A DNA stretch of 64,000 nucleotides from Sinotaia quadrata (lineage: Eukaryota > Mollusca > Gastropoda > Architaenioglossa > Viviparidae), in contig CM054178.1 of the NCBI GenBank assembly GCA_028829895.1, positions 91,019,558-91,083,557 on the forward strand, in the 5' to 3' direction. The notes beneath the pieces are model-generated. The model was not told where the DNA came from. It saw only the letters and a program-made list of their open reading frames with translations, and made no database searches. Position 1 is the stretch's first letter. The number at the start of each line of letters is the position of its first letter. A program made the position numbers and the translations under genes. Below are positions 13,724 through 26,400 of this stretch, piece after piece.

Positions 13724-14560
13724 AGGTGCAATGCACCCCCCTACAGCTGCTACACTTTGTATTTAGTACTCATTTTACTTTAACTAGTTGTTGTGCAGAG
13801 ATACATTGCACCCCCCTACAGCTGCTACACTTTGTATTTAGTACTCATTTTACTTTAAGTAGTTGTTGTGCAGAGATACATTGCACCCCCCTACAGCTGC
13901 TACACTTTGTATTTAGTACTCATTTTACTTTAAGTAGTTGTTGTGCAGAGATACATTGCACCCCCCTACAGCTGCTACACTTTGTATTTAGTACTCATTT
14001 TACTTTAAGTAGTTGTTGTGCAGAGATACATTGCACCCCCCTACAGCTGCTACACTTTGTATTTAGTACTCATTTTACTTTAAGTAGTTGTTGTGCAGAG
14101 ATACATTGCACCCCCCTACAGCTGCTACACTTTGTATTTAGTACTCATTTTACTTTAAGTAGTTGTTGTGCAGAGATACATTGCACCCCCCCTACAGCTG
14201 CTACACTTTGTATTTAGTACTCATTTTACTTTAAGTAGTTGTTGTGCAGAGATACATTGCACCCCCCTACAGCTGCTACACTTTGTATTTAGTACTCATT
14301 TTACTTTAAGTAGTTGTTGTGCAGAGATACATTGCACCCCCCTACAGCTGCTACACTTTGTATTTAGTACTCATTTTACTTTAAGTAGTTGTTGTGCAGA
14401 GATACATTGCACCCCCCTACAGCTGCTACACTTTGTATTTAGTACTCATTTTACTTTAAGTAGTTGTTGTGCAGAGATACATTGCACCCCCCTACAGCTG
14501 CTACACTTTGTATTTAGTACTCATTTTACTTTAAGTAGTTGTTGTGCAGAGATACATTGC
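13724..14560. repeat. 75-bp minisatellite, about 11 units
   Basis: Unit runs from atacattgcacccccctac to gtagttgttgtgcagag. Copies are almost identical; the unit near 14187 has one extra C. The multiple-of-three period gives long spurious frames (HCTPLQLLHFVFSTHF). Confidence 0.95.
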
Positions 14561-14895
14561 TGGTTATCTTATTTTTAAATTTTAGCTATTTTTATTTTTA
14601 AACTGACTTAAAAAGGAAATGGGTTTTTTGGTGTGTCTTTTTGCTGTTTTGAAATATTGGCTTTGTTACTCTTATTTTCATTTAATTAGCTCTTCTATTG
14701 TTTGTTTAATTATTATACAAATTATTTCTATATGCAAAGGTTAGTGACTGTTGTCTGTGATCCTGTTTTTCTTTTGGCTCTCATTGTGTCAAACCTCAGA
14801 ACATTCCATTTCAACCTGTAAATATTTTATATCCATGAATTTATTTCCATATTGAGCTATGGTAGAACCTCAAATATTCAATCTAAGTGAATCAG

Positions 14896-15252
14896 ATATG
14901 TTGGATAACTTGAAAGTCAACCTAAGTGGAATCAGAGATATGTTGGATAACTTGAAAGTCAACCTAAGTAGAATCAGAGATATGTTGGATAACTTGAAAG
15001 TCAACCTAAGTAGAATCAGAGATATGTTGGATAACTTGAAAGTCAACCTAAGTAGAATCAGAGATATGTTGGATAACTTGAAAGTCAACCTAAGTAGAAT
15101 CAGAGATATGTTGGATAACTTGAAAGTCAACCTAAGTAGAATCAGAGATATGTTGGATAACTTGAAAGTCAACCTAAGTAGAATCAGAGATATGTTGGAT
15201 AACTTGAAAGTCAACCTAAGTAGAATCAGAGATATGTTGGATAACTTGAAAA
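14896..15252. repeat. 42-bp minisatellite, about 8.5 units
   Basis: Unit begins atgttggataacttgaaagt and ends agaatcagagat. Open on both strands because the period is a multiple of three; no gene. Confidence 0.95.
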
Positions 15253-15582
15253 TTAGTTAATATGGAGTACTAATAAAAAGCTTGTATGCAAATATTGTAC
15301 AGCAAAACACTCTGGTTACCTTGCCTGTTATTTATGAAAGCCTTGAACATGTTCACTGATGAAAGCCTTGAACTTGTTCACTTGCTGAACATATAAGTGC
15401 ATCAACGTGCCATGAAAAAAGGGTTATTACTGACACCACTTATGTACACTGTTTAGACTTTCTGATGAGCATATATCTTTCATTATATTTTTTTAAATAG
15501 CTAATTTTGTAAAGAATAATGATGAACATAATTTCTTGTTTTAAAGGAAAATAAACAAACCTTTCAGTATTACCAGACACTT

Positions 15583-16020
15583 AGACCTTTCATTTGAACA
15601 TAGTTTTATATTACAAATAAACTACCTTTCGATATCACATTAAAAAATTAGCCTATGATTTGATTTGAACATAGTTTTATATTACAAATAAACTACCTTT
15701 CGATATCACATTAAAAAATTAGCCTATGATTTGATTTGAACATAGTTTTATATTACAAATAAACTATCTTTCAATATCACATTAAAAAATTAGCCTCTGA
15801 TTTGAACATAGTTTTATAAACTATATAGTTTATAAACATGGCTTTATATTACAAATAAACCACCTTAGATATCAATTTAAAAAATTAGCCTATGATTTGA
15901 ACATGGCTTTATATTACAAATAAACCACCTTAGATATCAATTTAAAAAATTAGCCTATGATTTGAACATGGCTTTATATTACAAATAAACCACCTTTTGA
16001 TATCACATAAAAAAATTAGG
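15583..16020. repeat. Tandem repeat of about 71 bp, about 6 diverged units
   Basis: Units share tttatattacaaataaac and aaaaaattagcctatga. The later units drift from ctacctttcgat to caccttagat. Confidence 0.85.
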
Positions 16021-19000
16021 TTATGATTATTTTTAAAATAAAAAGGACTTTGTAATGTCAAAATTACTTTTCTTTTTTTGATTGTCATATACATAAATAT
16101 GCATAATGCCTTGAACTTCATTTATACAGCAATGAATAAAACTTGTATTTTTTCCTTCCCATGCATGGTACATTCACATTATAATGGGAGAAACTATTTA
16201 TATTCAATTTGCAGTATATATATAATTAAAACCATATCAGCCATAAATTACTAAAGAATGTTATCCAAAAGTAGTAATTAGAATACTTGTGCTGTTGTGA
16301 ATATTGGAAAGTAGTTAATTTCTGCAGTCTACAGTAAAATTTCTTTATGCCAGATAAAATAGAATATTGCATAATTATTAAAGGTTGACCTCAGAGTTTG
16401 AATGCATTAGTATGTATAGACTTCAATGAGCATAAAAATTTAATGCATATATGCTCTTACAATTGCATTAATTGAAATTCATACATTTTATTTATTCAGA
16501 CTGATTGATTCAACAGCTTTTGTCTTGTAGTTAAAAAAAGTCATCACATTTATTCATTTAGTACTCTTAAAATTCTAGATTGAAAGTTGTATAACAAGAT
16601 TTGTTGAAATTTTCACTTTTTCTGACATGAAATTCAAGAAGGGATTATTTTTAAAAATACATTAATGTTTTGATGCATAGATTTTGGTATGTATTATTTC
16701 TTTTACCAGAAATAATATTATGAAGACAGACAATAATTCTAATAAATCTTTATATTTTTAATTTAAAAGTATGAAATACCAATTTACATATTTTATTAGT
16801 AATATTTTCTTCATAATTGTTTTGAAAAGATTTATTGTGGGTGGGTGGGGAATTTTAATTTTTATTGTTAAATCTTAATTTAAATAAATGTTATAGTGTT
16901 TTAGGAAATGAAACTTATTAAAAATCTTTAAAGTTCTTGTAATGGTTGTAATGTTTACAGTTTTCCTCGTAAAGGTGCAATCAAAGCTCTTAAAGAGAAA
17001 TAAATTTTACATATTTTTTATGCTGTTGTTTATTATAAGTTACATTTTAAATATTATATCATTTTTTTTTGAGAGCATAATGCATTGGTAATCACATTTC
17101 TTTCATATTTTCATCTCACATCCAAAGAGTTTGTACCTTTGGTATTAGTGGTAACTGTTTCTTGTCACATACCAGAATAAATCATAATGCATAGGTAATC
17201 ATATTTCTTGCATTTTTTTTATCTCATACCTGAAAAGATTGCACCATTGGTAGAAATGGTAGCTATTTCTTGTCCTGCAGTCTCATACCAAAATAAATCA
17301 TGCCATTGGTGCATTTAATTCTTTGTACCATTCATGTCTGTACAAATTTTACTCTGTCAGATTATGGATGACAATTTTCTGCAGATGAGTGATGATAAAA
17401 TTATGACCTTTATTCCTCTAAATTAAAATTATCTAATTCCAAAACTTCTTTTCTGGATAAGATCATATATGCTTATATCCTTTTTTTTTTCTTAACCACT
17501 CTTCAAATTAGTAGGGCTTTTAAAATTTTTTTTGAAAAAAAGAACAAAAAATCCCCCTGTTGTTTCCATTGCCTGAACATGTTTAAACACATTCAAGAGG
17601 TGAAATGCATTGGATCTGTTTTCAGATTGATGTATGTCACACAAAAATCTTGTATATTTATTTGAACAGTAAAGTTTCTAAAGCAAAATTTATCTTCTTA
17701 TTTATTTGAACTAAGACAAAATATATAGTTTTCTTGTCTCTGACTACATCTGTCATGCTCTCCTGAACTAGCTTTGTTGTCTGGCCTGACATTTCATTAT
17801 AGTTATTTAGAGCTTTCAAAACCAATGGTGAATGTTCCTTGAGAAAAGTCAAAGTCCATCTACTAAAAATACATTGAACTACCAGTTTTGGATTTATGTA
17901 TTAGAACACTTTGGTGTTATTATGTAATACTTTGAAATTTCATCTTTTAATGCAATTCTAAGCCTGTTTTTTAATTTGTGTTTCTGTGTGGTATATGAAA
18001 TTTGTTCATATTGTTATGGCATCTTCTTGTATTAACTGAATTTATTTTTGTTTGTTTTGTTTTGAGACCTGTTTGCAGTTAATATTTCATTAAACATTTA
18101 TATTGTTTATTAGAGCCAATTCTCTCAATATCTAAGAATTATATGATATGCAAATTTAAAACAAAACAGAATTCTTAGTTCTTATTCATAATTAGTCCAA
18201 TCAATTCTTTTAATATAATTAATACTAGAATTTAATATTATTAAATCGTTGTTTCATAGCTGTGGAGTATCTGAAACATCTCATGCAAAACAAATATTTG
18301 TAGGAAATTTAGTAATGCATAATTATAGTTATTTATCTACAACAAATGAAATGTATATATATATTCATACATCTTTGAATTGTTTCATATTGACATTTTC
18401 CTCACAGCTAGAACTGAAAAGCCTATGGAGGTACTGTTCTGAAATAAGACAATTTTAAACAGTTAATTTGAACTTATTGATAATAAATAGATAGATAAAT
18501 AAAATAACTGTACATTAAGAGCAAGAACAAAAAAAATCTAAGTGTGTTCTGGGAAATTCTATTATCAGTTAAGATTTGTTTTTAATTGAAAAAAGCCTTT
18601 TGATTTTAAGTTATCATGTCATTATTTACTTACACAAAATGAAGTTAAACCTGATAATGAAACTTGCAAAATGTAAGTGATAGCATTTTAATTGTTTAAA
18701 GACATTAGTTACAACCTTGTTCCGATTCTGTTTTTCAAAATAGATATGTATTCTCATACATTTTGTACTTTGTTGTCATAAAATGTTGTCATTGTTCTAT
18801 AGTTGTAATGTCACAAGGCTTTTATATTGGAGCTATTATTTAATTTTCATAGCTTCTTTGTACTTGTACTCAAGGGCAGTAATGCTTTAGGTAATTCTCT
18901 ATGCAAGTCCCCTTCTCTCTCATGCACACACACAAATACACACACATTGTTCTATTTGTCATTTATTCTGCTGTTTTGTTGTTGGATCTATATCTTTATT

Positions 19001-19335
19001 ATTAAATGTTTTCATCATTTCCTTCATCTACCTTGTGTACTTAGGACTGCTTGCTTTAGAGAGAAATACACTTTGGAAATTGCTCTGCAGCTTTTCTCAA
19101 GTATACAGAATGCACAGCACCAAAATGTATCAACAGTTGGTGTTTATTAATTTCTGTTAAGACCAGTGCTTGAAATATATGGTTAATAAGTTTTTTTTTA
19201 ATCTTCTACTGTTTTCACCTAAAAAAAATAATAATAATAATAAATACATACATTCATGATTTTTCCAATTACAGTATATTTTATTGTCAATGGTACAGTA
19301 AGAAAGAGCAGGAAAGGATAATGGGTGTGCTCTTG

Positions 19336-19336
<1 letters not shown>
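16021..19336. other. Intergenic DNA, no gene seen
   Basis: AT-rich sequence between the convergent genes. It has a weak threefold repeat at about 17070-17310 (ggtaatcacatttcttt type) and nothing else that can be supported. Confidence 0.55.

Positions 19337-19369
<33 letters not shown>
19337..19369. repeat. (AC)n microsatellite at the edge of the duplicated esterase segment
   Basis: Homology between the 3' flanks of the two esterase copies begins at this run and at the matching run near 45313. Sequence outside them is unrelated. Confidence 0.85.
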
Positions 19370-19374
<5 letters not shown>

Positions 19375-20649
19375 TAATGTTTATATTGGTTTTAATTACA
19401 GGTTTTTTTATTAGCACATCCTCCCACTTCTCCCCAGTAAAATTGGAAATCCACATGACTCTTTGCAAGAGAGGAGCACTTTGATCAAATGTTAGACATT
19501 TGTGAAGTATAAAAGATATTAATGATTCTATTCAATGTTAGTGATGATTTTAATATGTTTGAGTTTGAATATTCTGTTATTTGCAGATAGGGTGATACAC
19601 TCTAGTTAAAGATTGGGAGATACACTTTTAAAATAATGAATCTTGTCTCACCTACAGTATACAAAATAATTTGGCCTCCCGACATCCCCCCACCCCAACT
19701 ATGCATTGTTGAAACAGCAAAACATCAATTGCTAATTAAAAATTGCTAAAGATTCTGTTCTGTTTGCATTGCAAACATGTTGGGGTGGGGGGAGTATGTA
19801 TGCAATGGACTGTAACACCAAACCCTCATTGGAAGGACTTAGTAATAACTCAGCTAGCCACAATATCATTACTGTGCTGCTGTAAATTAATTACAAAAAA
19901 CATTCATTTTAGTTTCAGCACTCATGTAAATCTAAATTTGGGGTGAGCCACTGTCTTAGCAGAGGTTTTACAGTTAGATTTTGTACATCTCAGTACTTAA
20001 TTCAGTAGCGTAGTGTTATTCTATTACACGTGAATTCAAAACCAGGTGAAAGTTTATTTTATATCTATTTGATTTTGTTAATATTGTCTGATTTTTTTCA
20101 TTATATGTTGTTGAAATAAAGTGAATTTTAAAATAAATATATTTTGTACTTAATCATTGTTTCATGTTCAAAGGTAAAATAAAATAATAAACAGTTAGAA
20201 CCTGTTTCTGTTGTGCCCAGAAATTGTTTTATTTGTGAATAAAATAAAATGAAATCTTTCTTTTGTTTAAGCGTAATTTTCTTTTAAAATGTTTACATTC
20301 AAGAAATTTGTGATTGTAACGGACATAATAAAAGTAATGAGATACTATTAATGTCTTGTTATTTATTTTTGGAATTGCCAGTTTTTTGTTTTTTTATCAC
20401 AAAACACAGGATAGATGGATATTTATTTCATGTTCTTGTTGGAATAGTTTTGCTCTTTTTTGCTTTTGAATATGTTATTTGTTTAAACATACTTAAATAT
20501 ATGCAATTCTTTAGAAATTTGTTTCTCAATTGATCTTGGAATGGATGAATGAAAGATTGTTTAAGTCTGCATAAATGTATGTGCTGGGGGAGTGGGTGTA
20601 ATGGTATTTTCTAAAATTACTTCCTGTAAAATTTGGGAAAATGTGCCTT

Positions 20650-21016
20650 GTGTGTGTGTTTGAAATCACATAGGTGTAAATCTGTAACTAAAGTATTTTT
20701 CTAAAGTCATTGTTTTTCTATAAAGTTTCATTACAGATGCACAAACTTGTACCTGTATAGTTTTATTTAAATTACTGTTTACATGGGTATGAATTTGCAA
20801 CTAATGTAAATGATAACTCGTGTGTGTGTGGTGTTCTTGTTTACAGACTCACAAATTTATAAAATTTATACTTGTATAGTTTTGTTGAAGTATCGTTTTA
20901 TGGATGCAGTATTTTGCATATGCACTTCAACTTTCCAACTTCAGTGCCTGTTTTGTACATTTACAACCAGCATCATTGTTGTCCATGGATTTATATGCTT
21001 AACATTTGAATGATAT
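20650..21016. repeat. Extra copy of the esterase-A 3' flank
   Basis: Matches 22540-22995 in blocks such as gtttacagac, atagtttt and cctgttttgta, ending atttgaatga. With 21897-22440 it shows that a piece running from 3' flank through exon 10 into intron 9 was tandemly duplicated inside copy A. Confidence 0.75.
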
Positions 21017-21896
21017 TGTCACCGCCACCTGGTGGGAGCAGCGGTCAAGCTGGATGACACACCGACCTTGTAAAATGTAAAACACAAAGTCTCGCACGCA
21101 GACAACCACGATGATTTGGTGGGATATCATTTATTCTGTGTGAGGGGTAAAGTGTGAATGTGAGTGTGCAGGTGTGAATGAGAAACGAAGGACAAACAAA
21201 TAAACAACCACACTGATTCCCATTTCCGCAAACCAAGACAGACTCAAGATAATAAACGAGAATTTATTCTCGGTACTGTGCGACACTAGCAGATGGTGGT
21301 TAGTCACTCATCCAACAAATCTTTCATGCACACATTCATGGGATAGGGGAGCAGAATGATGAAGGATGAAGTAAAATTTAAAATAAAAAGAATAATAATA
21401 CAATGCGATATACGAGTGGTGACAACTGCGTATGTCACATACTATCAGCAAAATCAGTAATGATAAATGTTCTGGGGTGAAAAACCCAAAGTGTCAATAG
21501 TTATTAAAACTTGAATTAAACATCAAAAGAAACTATAGATAATCTTAATTTTCCTAACTACCTATAAGTAATGCCCCTAATGGATATGTCTTACTTATGC
21601 TAGCTAATCAGTAGAAAACAGCATTGGAAACACTGAATAAATGATGAATGTTAAAATGCATAAACGTTGAAGATAATATAATATAATAGTTCACCTCCCT
21701 CCTCAAAAGGAACAACAGTTGACAACACCCACCAGTGAAATGAAAAACGTGATATGCAGACCACTGAAGAGTGACGGGCCACGCTCGCAAACACAGGTGA
21801 AAACCTTGATGCAGTTCCTCGTTGATGAATGCAGGAATAATTTCATGCTGATAAGCGAGAAATGATAAGTGGTGAAAACCCGATGAATAGACTTGC
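21017..21896. other. Foreign segment between the two flank copies, possible element fragment
   Basis: Begins tgtcaccgccacctggtggg and contains the hairpin cgagaatttattctcg. It sits where the body of the duplicated exon 10 should be. It has no coding frame and no counterpart in copy B, and looks like a transposable-element remnant of unknown class. Confidence 0.45.
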
Positions 21897-22440
21897 TAAT
21901 CGATTCCGGCTACTCTTTGAGGAGTTGGTTCTCTTTTTTCTTTTCAAAGAGAAATGCAAAATGCCAAGCTCTCATTGTTACATGATTTATTGGGGGGTTT
22001 CAAAGGCACCTGTTTCGTGCACATAAAACGTCACGTGATTTATATTTGGGATTCAACGGCAAGTGTTCCATGCACATAAAACGTCACGTGATTTATTTGG
22101 GAGATTTAAAGGCATGTGTTTTGTGCACATAAAACGTCACGTGATGTATTTCTGAAACTCAATTTCATCCGTTTCGTGCACATAAAAATCATTTGATTTA
22201 TTTTGGGGGTTCAAAGTCACGTGTGACATGCACATGAAACGTCATCACGTATCGAACGGATTATGTACGTAAGATGAACATATCGATGACAAAACTATAG
22301 ACATATACATCTACCGTGTAATTAATCAGCATGATGTTATTTTAGACATCCAGACACTCTTGTTCACAAAGTTCTCCAGTAATATTCCAGTCGAGCTTAC
22401 CCGTGTTTGGACAGATTTGCTCTCCTTTGGCACATTTACC
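21897..22440 (-). pseudogene. Broken duplicate of esterase exon 10 edge and intron 9
   Basis: Matches 23366-23935: about 30 bases of exon 10 (gctactctttgaggagttgg), the intron-side polypurine tract, the CACGTG repeats, the cttgttcacaaa block and the start of the tttggacagatttgctct array. Only the 5' edge of the exon remains and its CAG acceptor is altered, so it cannot work as an exon. Confidence 0.8.
21990..22250. repeat. CACGTG-containing tandem repeat, first array
   Basis: Units of about 60 bp with gtgcacataaaacgtcacgt; four to five degenerate copies, duplicated from the array at 23445-23715. Confidence 0.85.
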
Positions 22441-22458
22441 CGTGTACCATGCACCAGT

Positions 22459-22462
<4 letters not shown>

Positions 22463-22526
<64 letters not shown>
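22463..22526. repeat. (TG)n microsatellite
   Basis: Uninterrupted TG dinucleotides in the esterase-A 3' flank. Confidence 0.95.
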
Positions 22527-22527
<1 letters not shown>

Positions 22528-22715
22528 ACATTTTAAATCATTGTTTATATGGGTACGAAGTTGTAAATATAGTAGCCTGTTTTTCTAAAATCATTGTTTT
22601 GTGCGTGCGTAAATCTGTTTTCGTTTACAGACGCAGCAATTTCTACCTGCATAGTTTTATTCAAGTCACTGTTAATTTGTAATTAATGAAAAGTACTTTT
22701 CTAAAATCATTTGGT

Positions 22716-22717
<2 letters not shown>

Positions 22718-22782
<65 letters not shown>
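22718..22782. repeat. (GT)n microsatellite
   Basis: Uninterrupted GT dinucleotides in the second copy of the 3' flank. Confidence 0.95.
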
Positions 22783-22785
<3 letters not shown>

Positions 22786-23016
22786 AGAAAGACAGAGAGT
22801 GTGCGTGTAGCGTTCTTACAAACGCGCAAATTTGTATATGTATAGTTTTAATGAAATAACTTTTTTTTTTTATGAATGCAACATATGCATATGAATTTCC
22901 GGCACCCAGTTTCAATGCAGTTCCTGTTTTGTAAATTTACAATCTACAACAGTGTCGTCCACAGACCAGCCATAATATGATATTTGAATGAAATCATTTA
23001 CGACCTCTCATATATC

Positions 23017-23022
23017 TTTATT
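23017..23022 (-). other. Polyadenylation signal, esterase copy A
   Basis: AATAAA on the minus strand, 220 bp after the stop. A matching signal lies at 46891-46896 in copy B at nearly the same distance (212 bp), in homologous sequence; this conservation supports it. Confidence 0.6.
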
Positions 23023-23241
23023 TTTTCCTTAACCAAAAGAGAAATAATACAGGGATGGGAAACTACTTTTAAAATAACCGTATACTGTTGTCGACGGATT
23101 ATCGTATCTGTTCAAATTAAGATATTCAGTTTGTACATTATATACTTCAAACAGCACATTCTTTATGACGTAACAAATTCTTCTGCTGTTGGTAAGAGTG
23201 TCTAAGCATTGTGTTCAGTTTCCCTAATTCAGTCTCTTGGG

Positions 23242-23401
23242 TCAGGCTCCGAATCTTTCTTCAAGGTCGGCCCAGAACTGCACGCGCTCCTGGCGAAGGT
23301 GGGTCTTCACAGAAAACGTCTCTCCTATGTCAAGGTACATCTGGGTGTCCATGGAATAGACTGACCAGTCAACTCCCGCTACTCTTTGAGGAGTTGGATC
23401 T
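23242..23401 (-). CDS. Esterase A exon 10 with stop
   Basis: Acceptor TTTTAAACAG; joins as [15 protein letters not shown] and ends [15 protein letters not shown] then TGA. This is the usual C-terminal helix region. Confidence 0.92.
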
Positions 23402-26400
23402 CTGTTTAAAAGAGAAACGCAAAATGCCAAGTTCTCATTGTTTCATGATTTATTTGTGGGATTCAAAGTCACGTGTTTCATGCACGTAAAACGTCACGTG
23501 ATTTATATTTGGGATTCAAAGGCACGCATTTCGTGCACATAAAACGTCACGTGACTTATACTTCGGATTCAAAAGCACGTGTTTCGTGAACATAAAACGT
23601 CTCGTGGTTTATTTTGGGGATTCAAAGTCACGTGTTTCGTGCACATAAAACGTTATGTGATTTATATTTGGGATTCAAAGGCACGTGTTTCGTGCACATA
23701 AAACGTCATCAAGTGTAGACCAGATTAGGTATATAAGTATTGAAACAGATATCGATGGACACATATATATTAGAAAATAAACAACTTTCTGGTAAATTAA
23801 TTAGTACTGTATATTAATGTTGCTTTGTGTGTGTGATGTTTTATGCTTCAAGACGCTCTTGTTCACAAAAGTCCTTAACAATCTTCCCCTTGTGCTTATC
23901 CGTATTTGGACAGATTTGCTCTATTTCGCCACACTTACTGTATTTGGACAGATTTGCTCTACTTCGCCATACTTATCTGTATTTGGACAGATTTGCTCTA
24001 CTTCGCCACACTTATCTGTATTTGGACAGATTTGCTCTACTTCGCCATACTTATCTGTATTTGGACAGATTTGCTCTACTTCGCCACACTTATCTGTATT
24101 TGGACAAATTTGCTCTACTTTGCCACACTTACCTGTATTTGGACAGATTTGCTCTACTTCGCCACACTTACTCTGTTTAGCTAGAAGACTTGTAGCTATA
24201 GTGCATCTTTAGTCAGATTTAATTACATGTACCCATTTTTGGTCAGATTTAATTACCTGTACCCATTTTTGGTCAGATTTAATTACCTGTACCCATTTTT
24301 GGTCAGATTTAATTACTGTCACAGGAAATGAGGGACAGAAATTATATTTTATTTCATTTTAAAGAACCGCTAACAAAACTAGTTGAAGTAACCCGAGTTT
24401 TGTTATTATTCATATGTAGCATGTAATTCCAGTAACGGTCACCTAAGATCTCTTTAGTAGACAGACGTTCGTGACGCAGTGTGTGTTATTGTATCATATT
24501 GAATATATATATTAGTTTGTGAAAGATATGTATATTGAACAATTGGGACAACTGCGCACTACTAGTCACATGTTGTTGACGAGAGGAAAGACCAGTGCGC
24601 ATTAGATCTTGACCACAGTAGAACGTGCAACACGAACAGCACTAAATATCCAAGGGAAAAATCGAGTCACACGGCATAGCTTCTGGAAATTCTGGAAACC
24701 TTCAGTGAAGCTATATAAGAGGCAAAAGGAAGATTTTACTCTCAATGTTGAAAACGTCGATTCGTCTGAAGCCAGTCTAACTTCACGTATGAATTATCTC
24801 ATGTACAGAGATTTCATAAAGGAAAGCTGCAAAAATCTCTTTCCATCCGTCTGATGCCATATATTGAGTAACGAGGCAAAATTACTCAGTATAATTTTTG
24901 GCAAAGTGGAAAGTTCACTGTCAAGAAAAACTGATGTATGCGACGCTGGTTGTATGCAGTTAACGACACGAGGGACCAATTTTGTACCCCCCCCCCCCCG
25001 TCTGAGTTCGTTTGGCAGTCTATCCCGCTATTGAGAAGGCTAGCACCGAGATAGTCTCACAGACATCCGGATTTCTACACTCAATGTAATGCGACGACAC
25101 ATCCCACTGGACGACTTCATCCGATAATGCTAAACGTCGTTGGGGTGTCTGTTTCCACGACAACCAAGAAACAACGACAGTTATCGAGGCTGACAACAGT
25201 CAGCTAAATTTCAGATTTCTCCGCAGTGATAATCTGAAAGTGGTGCCTAGCCCTAGATTCTGCAGAATCTTCACCTGTAATGCGACGCCTCAATTGCGTC
25301 GTGGATCTTCACTTTGAAGTGCCCTCTTATAAGTGACGTGTGAGATTACGTCATCTCCTTGGAAGTCTGACATTAATAGTGAGTAATAATTAGCACGGCT
25401 AATGCGCACATACTTAACTCTAGGACTCTAAGAAAATGAACACTATTATATCATTTGTGAAATACGAACTTTAATGTTAAAATTAATGCTTATGTTATAT
25501 GTGAACTATTGTTAAAGCGGCCCCATTTGCCGCATAAGAATTGTGTAATTAAACTTTATTTTATATTTTGAATTTCATCATTTTCATCTCCCTTTATTTC
25601 CCACAGAGTGTATGACATTGGAAAGTTGAATGAATGATTAATCACTGTGCGAAAGAGTAGTGCCCCTTTTAAATCGGGAAATAAATATCCTGATTTAACC
25701 ATCTTTCAACTCTCTTGTTATTCATAGTTTTGAGAGGGACGAAAGAATTTGTACTAGTGTTGTGCACCGTTCGTCTGTTCGTCCATTTATTCACATTCAT
25801 GATACTCACTCACAACACACACCGCCAATAAAACGTTCCTTGGCATGACATAAATAAACTGGGCCCCACCCAAACATCAATGGTGTATGTCATGTGTGTC
25901 TATGTAACAACCTGACGCGACGTAGTACTGGCATACGTCACACGGGCTTTTCTTGGAGGTGCACCGGAGCAGGCCAAAAATAGACTTCACCCCTTGCATC
26001 TCTAACTTCAGCTCGGGTCGGCTTGTAAGAGCCTCCCAGTTTGTGACAATTACATGTACCCATTTTTGGTCAGATTTAATTACCTGTACCCATTTTTGGT
26101 CAGATTTAATTACATGTACCCATTTTTGGTCAGACTGCCGTGTTCAGTTTAGACTTACATGTGTTTGATCAACCTACCTGTGGTAGAGTAAATTTGCCTA
26201 TCCTTATTTCTAAACTTTAATAATTATATCTTTGTTGCCGATGTTAACATGACCCGACTTTGGACACTGCTTATGATGGTATTTTTTGTAAGTGTCAGAG
26301 TTGGAGTAAACAGCTCAGGTAAAAAATATGCTAGAACTTGCTGATGCAATCCAAACCAGTTCCACCTGTATGAGTAGTTTATCTGACTCTTGGTCTCACA

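Noticed and set aside
13720..14578. Two frames of 136-165 codons (HCTPLQLLHFVFSTHF repeats)
   Set aside because: 75-bp array with a multiple-of-three period; the frame breaks where one unit has an extra C.
24609..24979. Short frames inside the 1.73-kb insertion
   Set aside because: Too short, not similar to transposase, integrase or reverse transcriptase.
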